From Pedobacter sp. PF22-3 (lineage in GTDB: Bacteria > Bacteroidota > Bacteroidia > Sphingobacteriales > Sphingobacteriaceae), in NCBI RefSeq assembly GCF_026239555.1, contig NZ_JAPIVP010000012.1, forward strand, positions 1 to 64,000: 64,000 bases of DNA. Direction: 5' to 3'. Position numbers and translations under genes: made by a program. Each line of letters opens with the position of its first letter. Position 1 is the stretch's first letter. The notes beneath the pieces are model-generated. The model was not told where the DNA came from. It did not search any database and saw only the letters and a list, made by a program, of their open reading frames with translations. Positions 26,448 to 36,428 of the stretch are shown piece by piece.

Positions 26448-27647
26448 CTATCGAGGGTCTCCATAACATTGTATTTCAGAAATCGACATGAAGGTTGTTC
26501 CCTGCCAGTTTTTATTCGTTTTGATACGCAGGTAACGAACTTTCTTGCCACCAGAAGATAAGGTATAGCTAATTCCTGCGTTAGCAAATGCATAATCTTC
26601 AGAAGTTTGCACACCATACGGACTTCCAGATGGTTTGGTTGATTTAAATGAGCCTAACATCACCCAATTATTGAAACTACCATCAGACGGTGGATTATCG
26701 GAGCCCCAAATCTCAAAATCTTTTAAGTTACCGCCGTAATAATACATCCTTCCTGCATTCAGATATTCTGGATAATTCCATACCACTATACGGCTCATAA
26801 TAGCAGGCTTACCAATATCAAATGTTACCCATTGAGACGTAACTTTGGTTACATCTGTTAACGAACACCTCGGCCAGTCGATAAAGTTATTATCCCACAT
26901 GTTTTCAAGTGCCGTTGATGAATAGGCCTGTTTTACATCAGTAGGAAGACTTAAAGGTTTATAAAGAGATTTTGACAACGCTGTTTCATATAAAGGCTTT
27001 ATTTTGGTATACAGTGTATCACTATAATTCAACCATCTATCACGGATAGTGATGGCGAATTTGTTTTCAAGCGTATCAAAACCGCGGATAGATTGATTAA
27101 TATCTGCTGCTGCTGTATAGATGTTTTTGCCAATCTGTTGGTATTTTCCATCCTTAAACTGCATCACTTCAATTGATAAATCTGCCTTTGCAGGATTTGT
27201 CGTAGTAAAGTTCACACCCGCAAAATCAGGGGTAACCTTTAAATTTCTATACACGGCCCAAATAGGATTTTCCAATGGTTTGATTTTAACAATAACTGGT
27301 GCCGACTCTACTTCGCTCCTGTTTACAGAGAAAACCTTAATCTCATGAATAGCAGTATCACCAAACCCCTCAACCAATAAGCTGTTGTTATAGTATGATG
27401 ACTTAACTTCGGCCTGAACGCCACTTTTTAAACTATACACCGCCTTGATATATAACAGATCTTTATCGTTAGGTAAAGTATAGGTTATTTGTGCATTTGC
27501 CGGACCGTTGGTTACCGTAATATTGGAAACCTGCCCCGGAGGCGTCTCATTTTTTTCAAATGGCTCAAGTTCATCTTGCTTACATCCGATAACGGATACT
27601 GTTATGCCTAACAATAGCATTAAAAATAATTTACTAATCGTTTTCAT
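26448..27647 (-). CDS. DUF4959/DUF5126 lipoprotein with F5/8C-like C-terminal domain
   Basis: This 399-aa protein has lipobox 'ITVSVIGCKQDE' (Cys22). The N-terminal Ig-like region ('PGQVSNITVTNGPANAQITYTLP') fits DUF4959, the middle fits DUF5126, and the C-terminal 160 residues resemble a discoidin/F5/8C (DUF5000) domain ('WVTFDIGKPAIMSRIVVWNY', 'VRYLRIKTNKNWQG'). Discoidin folds bind carbohydrate at their tip, so it is probably the surface glycan-binding protein of this PUL. It is 25 nt downstream of susD. Confidence 0.87.
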   Translation of the reverse strand: MKTISKLFLMLLLGITVSVIGCKQDELEPFEKNETPPGQVSNITVTNGPANAQITYTLPNDKDLLYIKAVYSLKSGVQAEVKSSYYNNSLLVEGFGDTAIHEIKVFSVNRSEVESAPVIVKIKPLENPIWAVYRNLKVTPDFAGVNFTTTNPAKADLSIEVMQFKDGKYQQIGKNIYTAAADINQSIRGFDTLENKFAITIRDRWLNYSDTLYTKIKPLYETALSKSLYKPLSLPTDVKQAYSSTALENMWDNNFIDWPRCSLTDVTKVTSQWVTFDIGKPAIMSRIVVWNYPEYLNAGRMYYYGGNLKDFEIWGSDNPPSDGSFNNWVMLGSFKSTKPSGSPYGVQTSEDYAFANAGISYTLSSGGKKVRYLRIKTNKNWQGTTFMSISEIQCYGDPR

Positions 27648-27672
27648 ATTTTCTGATTAATTAATAACAATA

Positions 27673-29649
27673 TTACCACCCTGGATTTTGAACAAGCTTC
27701 GGATTTACCGTTAAATCATACGATTTTATCGGCCATAAATAATCACGTGGAGCTACAAAATTTTGATTTACAACGGTTCTTACGCGATAGTAAGACTGCT
27801 CATCGGGTTGATTAACACTCCATGCCGTAATTGGCTGATTAAACATTTCCGCTGCACGCTTCCACCTTAAAATATCCCAAAAACGGCTACCTTCAAACGC
27901 CATTTCAATCAAACGTTCTTGTTGAATAATACTTCTCATACCATCCTTAGTAGTGTACTTTGTAGGATTGGTAGAATAACTTGCCCATGAAGTTTCTATG
28001 CTTTGTAAACCTGCTCTAGTTCTTATTCTGTTGATGTATTCGTATACTTCAGAAGAAGGACTTGAAAGGCTTTCGTTCTTCGCCTCTGCATACATCAGAT
28101 ATAAATCAGCTAAACGGATTTCAGGCCATGCGTAAGTACGGTACGTCGCACCGCTTCCACTCTGCGTCATGTTCCAATCTACTACCTTTTTAACAAAATA
28201 ACCTGTTTCATTATACCAGCCAAAGTTGTTTGCGCCGGCCAATTGTGTAGATTTAGCTTCAACAGTAAATGTATTTTCATCAGAAGTTGAAGGGCTATCG
28301 TATTTATACCAGGTAGCACCATCAAATGCTAAATCAGCGTAAAACCGCGGCTCCCTATCAAAATTTAATCTGGCTGTGGTATATCCTTCTTTGATATAAA
28401 ACCGCTCTGCTTTAACTGCCTTTCTAAGTGAATACCGGTTAGAAAAATCCAGTGTTTTATCTTCATTAATTGGCACACCGTTTCTGGTGTAAAACATCTC
28501 GGCAATTTTTATTGGTGGTGCCAATTGTTGCCTGGCTACCCCAACAGGAATTGGATCTGTACCTTTCATTAAACGTGGCATCGCAACCTGTTGTAAGAAA
28601 ACAGCCAAACTATTGGAGTTTGCCCAAACATGTTCAGAATTTTGCGCAACTCTTTCTGTTAAAGCACCTCTGATGGTAAGTTGTAAAGTAGTGGTATCTG
28701 ATAACTTAAATTGCGATCCTGGGAATTTATATAATTTAAATCCAGCACTTTCAGCTGCTGTAATTGCATCTTTTGCTGCATCAGCTGCCTTTACCCATTT
28801 ATTGGCATCATATGTTGTATTGAATAATGCAACCCCATCTTTATCTCTAAATCCTGCATAATCACTGTTACCATTAAATAACGGACTTGCAGCGGTAAGC
28901 AATAACTTAGCTTTAATAGCAAGGGCTATAGGTCTTGTAATACGCCCCAATTCATTTGTACGATCTGTTATAATAACGGGTAAATTCGGTATTGCTTCAT
29001 TCAATAAATTACTCACGTAATCTACACATTGATCAAATGGCACACGTTTAATCCTAACTTCTTCCTGTGTGGCATCAAGATTTAAATTTTTGTCTACAAT
29101 AGGTATCGGCCCGTACATCCGTAAAAGCAAATAATTATAATAAGCCTTTAAAAATTTTACTTCTGCAATCCAGCGTTGTCTTTCATCCAATTTAAGGTCT
29201 GAAACTTTAGTAAGATCCTCAACATTTTCGAGGAAAATATTACAGTTTCTGATCCCTCTATATAGACCAGCACCGCCCTGATTTGATCCATTCCACATAT
29301 CCATTAGCGGGCTATCCGAGTTCTGACCACCTCTAGCTTTACGCCAACCATAAGAAATAAACTCTCGTTCTTCTATATTCGACCAAATTTCATCTCCGGC
29401 CATATAACCTGGATTTGAAAGTGGATCACCATCTTTAGGCAAAAAAGCATAACAGGTAAATAAATACTTTTCGGCCTCATTTCTTAAAGTAAATGCATTA
29501 TCTATGGTAGGTACATTATCTGGCACAATATCCAAATACTTTTTACACGAACCCATACATACAAGTATTAGTACCAAGATCGAAGCAAATTTTAACGAAC
29601 CGGGTTTCTTTTTACTCTGAAATATCATATTAATATTTTTCATTTTCAT
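27673..29649 (-). CDS. susD: SusD/RagB-family nutrient-binding lipoprotein
   Basis: This 658-aa protein is long for SusD but in family range. Lipobox 'LVLILVCMGSCKKYL' anchors it to the outer membrane. The helical TPR-like core is seen in 'WIAEVKFLKAYYNYLLLRMYGPIPIVDK' and the conserved end in 'IIQQERLIEMAFEGSRFWDILRWKRAAEMF' and 'DYLWPIKSYDL'. It closes the mouth of the SusC transporter and binds the substrate at the surface. It begins 13 nt after the susC stop. No CAZyme is present in this window, so the substrate class is unknown. Confidence 0.95.
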   Translation of the reverse strand: MKMKNINMIFQSKKKPGSLKFASILVLILVCMGSCKKYLDIVPDNVPTIDNAFTLRNEAEKYLFTCYAFLPKDGDPLSNPGYMAGDEIWSNIEEREFISYGWRKARGGQNSDSPLMDMWNGSNQGGAGLYRGIRNCNIFLENVEDLTKVSDLKLDERQRWIAEVKFLKAYYNYLLLRMYGPIPIVDKNLNLDATQEEVRIKRVPFDQCVDYVSNLLNEAIPNLPVIITDRTNELGRITRPIALAIKAKLLLTAASPLFNGNSDYAGFRDKDGVALFNTTYDANKWVKAADAAKDAITAAESAGFKLYKFPGSQFKLSDTTTLQLTIRGALTERVAQNSEHVWANSNSLAVFLQQVAMPRLMKGTDPIPVGVARQQLAPPIKIAEMFYTRNGVPINEDKTLDFSNRYSLRKAVKAERFYIKEGYTTARLNFDREPRFYADLAFDGATWYKYDSPSTSDENTFTVEAKSTQLAGANNFGWYNETGYFVKKVVDWNMTQSGSGATYRTYAWPEIRLADLYLMYAEAKNESLSSPSSEVYEYINRIRTRAGLQSIETSWASYSTNPTKYTTKDGMRSIIQQERLIEMAFEGSRFWDILRWKRAAEMFNQPITAWSVNQPDEQSYYRVRTVVNQNFVAPRDYLWPIKSYDLTVNPKLVQNPGW

Positions 29650-29662
29650 TTCATTAGCGACT

Positions 29663-32600
29663 TTAAAAACTTACACTCACACCTAAATTGTATACCGTTT
29701 GAACAGGGTAGCCCAAACCATTGCCGCCCATTTCCACATCCCATAATTTAAATGAACTGAATGCCATCAAATTGCTTGCATTAACATAAAACCTGGTGGC
29801 CCTTAAGCCTAACCTTTTTTGTAGTTTATTAGGCAGGTTATATCCAAGCTCCACATTTTTTAGCCTTAAAAATGAGCCATTACGCATCCACCAGGTTGAT
29901 TTATATTTGCGACCATCAAAATCTTTATCCGTATTATTAGCGATAAAACGCTCACTTAAACGTGGCCAAAATGCATATATATCACGGTTTTCTTCACTCC
30001 AGTGGCTATTTGCAATTACATCAAGTAGTCCATTTTGTGAGCCATTATTAAAGACAAATGGAGATATATTTTGAGGATTGATAAAGAATGAAGATCTTGC
30101 AGAGCCTTGGAAAAAAGCAGAGATGTCAAAGCCCTTGAATCCGAATGTCCCTCCAAAACCATATATAATTTCCGGCGCTTGCGGCAATCCGATTGGTACA
30201 GCATCTGCTTCTGATATAATACCATCACCGTTTACATCTCTATATTTAATATCTCCACCTCCATAGGTATCACCCGGCTTACCACCAAATTGAACTGGTG
30301 AGTTTCTGGCTTCGTCATTATCAACAAATAAGCGTTCTGCAATAAACCCCAGCGCTTGTGTGCTTGGTAATCCAACACGAGATCTGTAAGCTTCATTTGC
30401 ATTATAAGCTGGCTCATCATTAATCAAAATCTTATTGGTTGCATAGGTAAAGTTTCCCCTTAATTGCAGATACATACTATTACCAAAAGATTTATTATAA
30501 TTGGCTGCAAAGTCTACACCTCTGCTTTCCATTTCATTTGTATTTGCCTTTATTGGCGCCTGGAGTCCCATGGTACTCGGAACATATATCCTATCAGTCA
30601 AGATATTTGATCTGTTTTGCTTATATACGTCGAAATTTAGGCTTAAATCATTAAACAGTGTCAAATCCAAACCAAGGTTGAGTTGTTTTGATTTCTCCCA
30701 GGTAATTAATGGGTTTGCGTAACGTGATATTGAAATTCCATTTCTATTGTAGAAGTTATTTTCTCCGAATGAAGAACCATAACCAAGATCATTCATATTA
30801 ACCTGTGAAAGATAAAAGAAACGATCTTCAGGTCTACCAATACCATCATTACCAGTGATACCATAGGTAGCTCTAAATTTAACATTGCTTAATACTTTAC
30901 TTAATGGTTTGAAAAACTTTTCATTAGAGATCAAATAACCTAAACCAAAAGATGGAAAAAATCCAAACCGGTTATTAGCTGCAAAACGCTCCGATCCATT
31001 ATAACCAAAGTTAAATTCAGCTAAGTAACGGTTATCATAACCATATGTGGCCCTACCAGATACGCCCTGGTTTCTTGCTGGTAAGGATAATTGCAAGTTA
31101 CCGGCATTGGCAGATAGATAATTGCGCATGGTGGTAATCAACATCGCGCCAACCGCATGCTTTTCTTTAAACGTGTGATTATAATTTGCAGCTACCTCTG
31201 TATAAAAAATAGAATTTAAATTTTTACTTCCTTCAGCATAGTTAAGATACTCAGAACCTGTTAGCCCGTAAGTTGGCGGCGCTCCACTGTTAAGTAAATT
31301 TAACGTAATGCCGCCATTTGGATCTGGAACTGAAGAATAGTAAAATGGGTTGTAACTGCGTGCAATATCGAAATAAGAATATCTAATTACATACGACATT
31401 AATCGCGCACTTAACCCCGGTATTAACTCTTTAAGATCCTGTTTCAATTCAATCTGGGTTTGCAGTGTTGAAGAGTTATTCTCCTGATATCCTTTCACCA
31501 TCTCTGCATATGGATTGATGTATAAAGATCCGCTAGGAGAAATGGCATTACCAAATAAGGGGTGTTTGGCGAAAGGCTGGTAACTCGCTGGATAAACGGC
31601 CGGAAACATTACCGGATTTGACCAAAGCGCCTGATTAAATATTTTTTGTCCACCATTAATCTTATTTCCGTTCTCGTCATAACCACCAACTGGCCCGGTA
31701 TAATCATCAAATTGACCATAAACCCTGATAATGGCCTCAGTTGTATTAGTTAAATTGATATTAACTGTTGATCGGACCGAATAATTTTTTAGTTTAATGT
31801 TATTATTAAAATTATTCAGATTATCCACCTTTAAAACACCATTATCAATGTTATAAGTTCCTGAAATATAATAGCTGGCCTTACTGCCGCCACCCTGTAC
31901 ATTCAGGTTATAGCGTTGGTTGATGGTATAGTCTTTAATCAGCTCTTTAATCCAGTTATTGTTCGGATAAATAAGCGGATTTTCACCAGCTGCCGTAGCA
32001 TCAATTTTAGATTGCAGGTATGGTAATATGCCAAGCCTGTTACGTGTTAAGGCAGCCTCGTTGGCTTGCTTCATATAAGTAATATTATCTGCAAATTTGA
32101 AATTCCTGGTATTACCGGATACTGAAGTTTCAGCACGGAAAAAATATTTGGTTTCACCGGCCTGTCCAGATTTAGTGATAATCAAAAGAACACCGTTTGC
32201 ACCCCTCGCCCCATAAACCGCTGAAGCAGTTGCATCCTTTAAAACGTTGAACGATGAGATATCATCAGGTTGTAAACGGGCCATATCATTTTGAGTGGAT
32301 TCTACACCATCGATCAAAATTAACGGATCCTGCTTTCCTGAACCGAAACTACCTAATCCACGGATAAAGAAAGAAGCATTATCTGCCCCCGGCTCCCCGC
32401 TTCTTTGATAAGCGATCATACCTGCAACCCTACCCGCCATCATGGTGGTTAAATTACTGGTTGGCCCTTTCAATTCTTTAGGATTTATAGAGGTAATGGA
32501 ACTGATCACACTGGTTTTTTTCTGTGTTCCAAAACCAACTACAGCAACATCATTAAGTGTATTGGCATCAGATTTTAATACCACATTAATAACATATGTA

Positions 32601-32935
32601 CCATCACTTCCGCGCTCATAGTCAGCCACATTTTTGGATACTGCTTTGTAACCTACTAAGCTAAAAAGCAATTTACCCGATTTTGCAACCTTAATGGTAT
32701 AGCGTCCTTGATCATCTGTGGATATACCACGGCTTGATCCAGTAACTTTCACGTTTACCCCAGGCAAACCGCCTACGGTATCCTTCACTACCCCTTTAAC
32801 GGTCACTTCATTTTGTGCAGAAGCAGTAAAACAAAAGCCCATGAGCATCATTATGCCCCCAAGCAATCGGAATACGCTTCCACGGAAAAATAAACAGCCC
32901 GAAATCTGGGCCTTCTTTTTGTAGATTTTTCTCAT
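29663..32935 (-). CDS. susC: SusC/RagA-family TonB-dependent outer-membrane transporter
   Basis: This 1090-aa protein has a long N-terminus and a signal peptide ending near 'CFTASAQ'. A CarboxypepD_reg-like domain follows ('VKGVVKDTVGGLPGVNVKVTG'), then a plug with 'DVAVVGFGTQKKTSVISSIT' and 'GARGANGVLLIITKSG'. The 22-strand barrel ends in 'YNLGVSVSF' with a terminal Phe. It imports substrate with energy from TonB. No ECF sigma/anti-sigma pair is adjacent, so regulation may lie elsewhere, possibly with the CRP-type regulator at 21.6-22.6 kb (inference). It is the first gene of the locus. Confidence 0.96.
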   Translation of the reverse strand: MRKIYKKKAQISGCLFFRGSVFRLLGGIMMLMGFCFTASAQNEVTVKGVVKDTVGGLPGVNVKVTGSSRGISTDDQGRYTIKVAKSGKLLFSLVGYKAVSKNVADYERGSDGTYVINVVLKSDANTLNDVAVVGFGTQKKTSVISSITSINPKELKGPTSNLTTMMAGRVAGMIAYQRSGEPGADNASFFIRGLGSFGSGKQDPLILIDGVESTQNDMARLQPDDISSFNVLKDATASAVYGARGANGVLLIITKSGQAGETKYFFRAETSVSGNTRNFKFADNITYMKQANEAALTRNRLGILPYLQSKIDATAAGENPLIYPNNNWIKELIKDYTINQRYNLNVQGGGSKASYYISGTYNIDNGVLKVDNLNNFNNNIKLKNYSVRSTVNINLTNTTEAIIRVYGQFDDYTGPVGGYDENGNKINGGQKIFNQALWSNPVMFPAVYPASYQPFAKHPLFGNAISPSGSLYINPYAEMVKGYQENNSSTLQTQIELKQDLKELIPGLSARLMSYVIRYSYFDIARSYNPFYYSSVPDPNGGITLNLLNSGAPPTYGLTGSEYLNYAEGSKNLNSIFYTEVAANYNHTFKEKHAVGAMLITTMRNYLSANAGNLQLSLPARNQGVSGRATYGYDNRYLAEFNFGYNGSERFAANNRFGFFPSFGLGYLISNEKFFKPLSKVLSNVKFRATYGITGNDGIGRPEDRFFYLSQVNMNDLGYGSSFGENNFYNRNGISISRYANPLITWEKSKQLNLGLDLTLFNDLSLNFDVYKQNRSNILTDRIYVPSTMGLQAPIKANTNEMESRGVDFAANYNKSFGNSMYLQLRGNFTYATNKILINDEPAYNANEAYRSRVGLPSTQALGFIAERLFVDNDEARNSPVQFGGKPGDTYGGGDIKYRDVNGDGIISEADAVPIGLPQAPEIIYGFGGTFGFKGFDISAFFQGSARSSFFINPQNISPFVFNNGSQNGLLDVIANSHWSEENRDIYAFWPRLSERFIANNTDKDFDGRKYKSTWWMRNGSFLRLKNVELGYNLPNKLQKRLGLRATRFYVNASNLMAFSSFKLWDVEMGGNGLGYPVQTVYNLGVSVSF

Positions 32936-33773
32936 TGTTTGATTTTAGTTTGAAATTGTTTGTTTATTAGTTTATTCATGAGCGTACCAATCACCATATG
33001 GTAAAAACCTTACGATGGCAGATATTCTTACTTTGCAAAACTCAGCTGAAAGCCCTTTCTAGTTAAAAAAAAGCTTGATGATAAATTAGGCAATAATCAT
33101 CTTTTATAGCGATAACTATAAGCAGAAGTTTAGTTGAATGTTCTTGATAGTCCGGTTTTCTTCATATGTCAATATTATATTTGGTTGTAACAAATTAACC
33201 ACTAAAATCACTATACGAGTGAGGGGCAATATGGTAATTCTTAGGGGCCAAATTGATAAGAAAGCCTACCAAACACCTAAATTAGACGGTTTTCGCATTT
33301 TTAAACGTCAGCATAACGATAATTTTATATTCTCATAAATAGATCATCAAAAATAAAATACCTCCCCTTCGAATTCGAAAATTAGTGAATTATACCTTTG
33401 TTGTGGTTTAAATATTTTCCGGCTTTAAAGGCATCGAAATCTAGCAGGATACTAACCAAAATCCTGATAAAAAGAATAAAGGAAGGGAACTAGGCAATAG
33501 CCATTTGGAACAGTTTTAGTCAGTTATCTACTTACCTTTAAGAGGCAATAATTCTTAATTTAAAATATTGTACAAAGTATGTCGGCACACCAGCATCAAA
33601 AGTTATGATATACTTCATAAACCATTTTGTAATGGGCTCGTTGTTTCTATCTTTGTAACCGGTCTTAGCACTGCCACCTTAGAGACTTGGGTAATTAAAA
33701 AAGCAGATTTTTAGCAATAAAAAATACCATTTCAAAGCAAAGTGCATTTAAATATTTAACATAAGAAATTAAC
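32936..33773. other. Intergenic region between susC and ettA
   Basis: This 838-bp region holds the divergent susC upstream region and the ettA promoter at 33626-33655. An AT-rich frame at 33138-33338 shows no domain and is not credible. No repeat was found. Confidence 0.5.
33626..33655 (+). promoter_or_regulatory. Bacteroidota-type promoter for ettA
   Basis: TTTG (33626-33629) and TATCTTTG (33648-33655), separated by 18 nt, match the Bacteroidota sigma-ABfr consensus TTTG-N~19-TAnnTTTG. Transcription would start near 33662, giving a leader of about 110 nt. Confidence 0.6.
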
Positions 33774-35453
33774 ATGTCTGACGAGAAAATAATATTTTCA
33801 ATGGCAGGTGTAAATAAAATTTACCCGCCACAAAAACAGGTTTTAAAAAATATTTACCTTTCTTTCTTTTATGGAGCCAAAATCGGGGTTATTGGTTTAA
33901 ATGGCTCTGGTAAGTCATCTCTTTTAAAAATTATTGCCGGCCTGGATAAATCTTATCAGGGTGAAGTCGTTTTCTCGCCTGGTTACTCAGTGGGTTATTT
34001 AGCACAGGAGCCGATCTTAGATCCAGAAAAAACCGTTCGCGAGGTAGTTGAAGAAGGGGTTGCCGAAGTTACAGCCATTTTAAAAGAGTACGAGGAGGTG
34101 AATGAAGCCTTTGGTTTGGAAGAAAACTATTCTGATCCAGACAAAATGGATAAGTTAATGGCCAGACAGGGTGAACTTCAGGATAAAATTGATTCTTTGG
34201 GTGCCTGGGAAATTGATTCAAAATTAGAAAGAGCGATGGATGCCTTACGTTGTCCTGATCCTGAAACTAAAATAGGTGTACTATCAGGTGGTGAGCGCCG
34301 CCGGGTGGCCATGTGCCGCTTATTGCTTCAACATCCTGATGTATTGTTATTGGATGAGCCTACCAACCACTTGGATGCCGAAAGCATTGATTGGTTAGAA
34401 CAATTCTTACAAAATTACGAAGGGACTGTTATTGCCGTTACCCACGATAGGTATTTCTTAGATAATGTAGCCGGATGGATTTTAGAGTTAGACCGTGGTG
34501 AAGGTATTCCTTGGAAAGGGAACTACAGCAGCTGGTTAGACCAGAAAGCAAAACGTTTATCGCAGGAGGAAAAAACAGAAAGCAAACGCCAGAAAACATT
34601 AGAACGTGAGTTAGAATGGGTACGTATGGCGCCGAAAGCACGTCATGCGAAATCTAAAGCTCGTTTAGCCAATTATGATAAATTAGCTTCAGAAGACGGC
34701 AGAGAAAGAGAAGATAAATTAGAACTCTTTATACCTGCAGGTCCGCGTTTAGGTAATGTGGTAATCGAAGCCACAAACGTTACCAAAACTTACGGTGATA
34801 AAGTATTATTTGATAATTTAAATTTTTCCCTTCCTCCGGCAGGTATTGTGGGAATTATTGGCCCCAACGGAGCAGGTAAAACCACCTTATTCCGTTTAAT
34901 TACCGGACAGGAAGAAGCAGATGCGGGTACTTTCCGTGTAGGCGAAACGGTTGAGCTGGGTTATGTAGATCAGATGCACAATGATTTAGATGCCGATAAA
35001 ACCGTATATGAAAATATTACCGATGGTTTAGACAATATACAACTAGGAACCAAAGCGGTTAACGGCCGTGCTTATGTTTCTAAGTTCAACTTTAATGGTG
35101 GCGATCAGCAGAAAAAAGTTGGCATTCTATCGGGTGGTGAACGTAACCGTGTACACCTGGCCATTACCTTGAAAAAAGGGGCTAATGTATTGCTACTGGA
35201 TGAGCCAACCAACGATATCGACGTAAATACTTTACGTGCACTGGAAGAGGCCTTAGAAAATTTTGGTGGTTGTGCCGTAGTGATCAGTCACGACAGGTGG
35301 TTCCTGGATAGGATCTGTACACACATCCTTGCTTTTGAAGGTAACTCTGAAGTTTATTTCTTTGAGGGTAATTATTCAGATTATGAAGAAAATCGCAAAA
35401 AACGCCTGGGTGATGTTACTCCAAAACGCATCAGATATAAAAAATTAGATTAA
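33774..35453 (+). CDS. ettA: EttA, energy-dependent translational throttle ABC-F protein
   Basis: This 559-aa protein has two ABC ATPase domains. Walker A motifs are 'GLNGSGKSSLLK' and 'GPNGAGKTTLFR', signatures 'LSGGERRRVAM' and 'LSGGERNRVHL', and Walker B 'LLLDEPTNHLD' and 'LLLDEPTNDID'. The first domain carries the EttA arm (about 95-130). The charged inter-domain linker holds 'SKRQKTLERELEWVRMAPKARHAKSKARL'-type sequence and the C-terminus is basic. EttA binds the ribosomal E site and gates the first peptide bond according to the ATP/ADP ratio. It is a core monocistronic gene with its own promoter and a strong terminator. Confidence 0.96.
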   Translation: MSDEKIIFSMAGVNKIYPPQKQVLKNIYLSFFYGAKIGVIGLNGSGKSSLLKIIAGLDKSYQGEVVFSPGYSVGYLAQEPILDPEKTVREVVEEGVAEVTAILKEYEEVNEAFGLEENYSDPDKMDKLMARQGELQDKIDSLGAWEIDSKLERAMDALRCPDPETKIGVLSGGERRRVAMCRLLLQHPDVLLLDEPTNHLDAESIDWLEQFLQNYEGTVIAVTHDRYFLDNVAGWILELDRGEGIPWKGNYSSWLDQKAKRLSQEEKTESKRQKTLERELEWVRMAPKARHAKSKARLANYDKLASEDGREREDKLELFIPAGPRLGNVVIEATNVTKTYGDKVLFDNLNFSLPPAGIVGIIGPNGAGKTTLFRLITGQEEADAGTFRVGETVELGYVDQMHNDLDADKTVYENITDGLDNIQLGTKAVNGRAYVSKFNFNGGDQQKKVGILSGGERNRVHLAITLKKGANVLLLDEPTNDIDVNTLRALEEALENFGGCAVVISHDRWFLDRICTHILAFEGNSEVYFFEGNYSDYEENRKKRLGDVTPKRIRYKKLD

Positions 35454-35454
35454 T

Positions 35455-35484
35455 AAAAAGTCCCGATAAATCGGGACTTTTTTG
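35455..35484 (+). terminator. Rho-independent terminator of ettA
   Basis: The stem AGTCCCGAT/ATCGGGACT with a tiny AA loop and T6 tract begins 2 nt after the ettA stop. Confidence 0.92.
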
Positions 35485-35540
35485 TTTGAGATACGTTATT
35501 TTGAATTACTTTCTAAAGTTATCGTCATTCCCGCGCAGGC

Positions 35541-35645
35541 GGGAACCACGAAGTGCTCGGCGAAGCTAATCTTAAAGCCTATTGCATTACGATTATTCAT
35601 GAGCTTTTACTCTTCAAAGGCATTCATGAGCACTACGTGGTTCCC
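35541..35645. repeat. Inverted-repeat element (18-bp arms), MITE-like
   Basis: The arms GGGAACCACGAAGTGCTC (35541-35558) and GAGCACTACGTGGTTCCC (35628-35645) differ by one mismatch and enclose about 70 bp. The spacer includes a direct repeat ATTCATGAGC at 35595 and 35622. A related piece ('ACCACGAA...GCGAAGCTAA') recurs at 36632-36653, so this is a dispersed family. Confidence 0.65.
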
Positions 35646-35677
35646 AATCTAGTTGTGAATGAAGATCTCTCATAAAT

Positions 35678-36061
35678 TTATGCAGGCTGAAAAGGGTTTG
35701 GTCTTTGGTTTTCTTTTGCTTTGCGTTTTCCCCTAAAGAAAAAATACAGGTTGATAAACAGCATAATGCCAAGGTAAATGGCAAAACCACCAATTTTAGA
35801 ACTTAAGGCCTCAATTAAATTACGGTAGTCGTTAGCGCTTATGGTAATCTTCATAATAAGCAGCGCGAAACCAATATTCAATAAGTAGAAACCCGTTTCA
35901 AAAAGTTTGTTAGTAGCGCTGGCAATCTCTTCCCTTCCCTTAAAAATATCCATCATATATACCTTACTGTTTTTGAACAGCGTTTTTGAAACATAAAAAG
36001 TCAAAAAAAGTGCAACTGGTAAATAAACTGCATAGCCGATTAAAATTTTTGTCGTTTCCAT
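35678..36061 (-). CDS. Small inner-membrane protein, family unknown (paralogue of next gene)
   Basis: This 127-aa protein has TM helices at about 7-26, 54-74 and 90-110 and a basic C-terminus ('FRGKRKAKENQRP'). Its layout resembles that of the gene 20 nt upstream: an N-terminal TM, a soluble loop ('DIFKGREEIASATNKLFETGFYLLNIGFAL') and two C-terminal TMs. The paired arrangement suggests a duplicated two-gene unit. No function is known. Confidence 0.7.
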   Translation of the reverse strand: METTKILIGYAVYLPVALFLTFYVSKTLFKNSKVYMMDIFKGREEIASATNKLFETGFYLLNIGFALLIMKITISANDYRNLIEALSSKIGGFAIYLGIMLFINLYFFFRGKRKAKENQRPNPFQPA

Positions 36062-36080
36062 AATTGAAAAGTTTAAATTG

Positions 36081-36428
36081 TTATTTTATTAATTTATGTA
36101 TGGTATTGGTAAGCAGGTAAATATTTAAATAATGAAGAACGGAGAGGATGCAGACAATAGTGGCTACTTTTACAGCCATTACCTCTATTAATTGTTGCAG
36201 GGAAATAATCGTTTCCCACCCTACCAATGTCATGGCGGCATATCCAATGTTTACCAGGTAATAAGAGACCAACAGTGACTTATTAATCTGTTGACAGAGA
36301 TCAAGGTGATCGGGAATGAGTTCGAATACGAAGATATTTCCATTGCGGTAACATACCTTCCCTACCACTACGATGATGAATACGATAACCGTTATAAAGA
36401 TGGCATATCCGAGTATATTGTAGTCCAT
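36081..36428 (-). CDS. Small inner-membrane protein, family unknown
   Basis: The ATG at 36428 gives 115 aa; a TTG two codons upstream is a less likely start. The protein has three hydrophobic segments and the motif 'INKSLLVSYYLVNIGYAAMTL', which matches 'TNKLFETGFYLLNIGFALLIM' of the neighbour, so the two are divergent paralogues. They are separated by 19 nt and should be co-transcribed. The function is unknown. Confidence 0.7.
   Translation of the reverse strand: MDYNILGYAIFITVIVFIIVVVGKVCYRNGNIFVFELIPDHLDLCQQINKSLLVSYYLVNIGYAAMTLVGWETIISLQQLIEVMAVKVATIVCILSVLHYLNIYLLTNTIHKLIK

Noticed and set aside
33138..33338. 66-aa frame upstream of ettA
   Set aside because: It is AT-rich with no domain or homologue-like pattern, and lies in the promoter-containing region between divergent genes.
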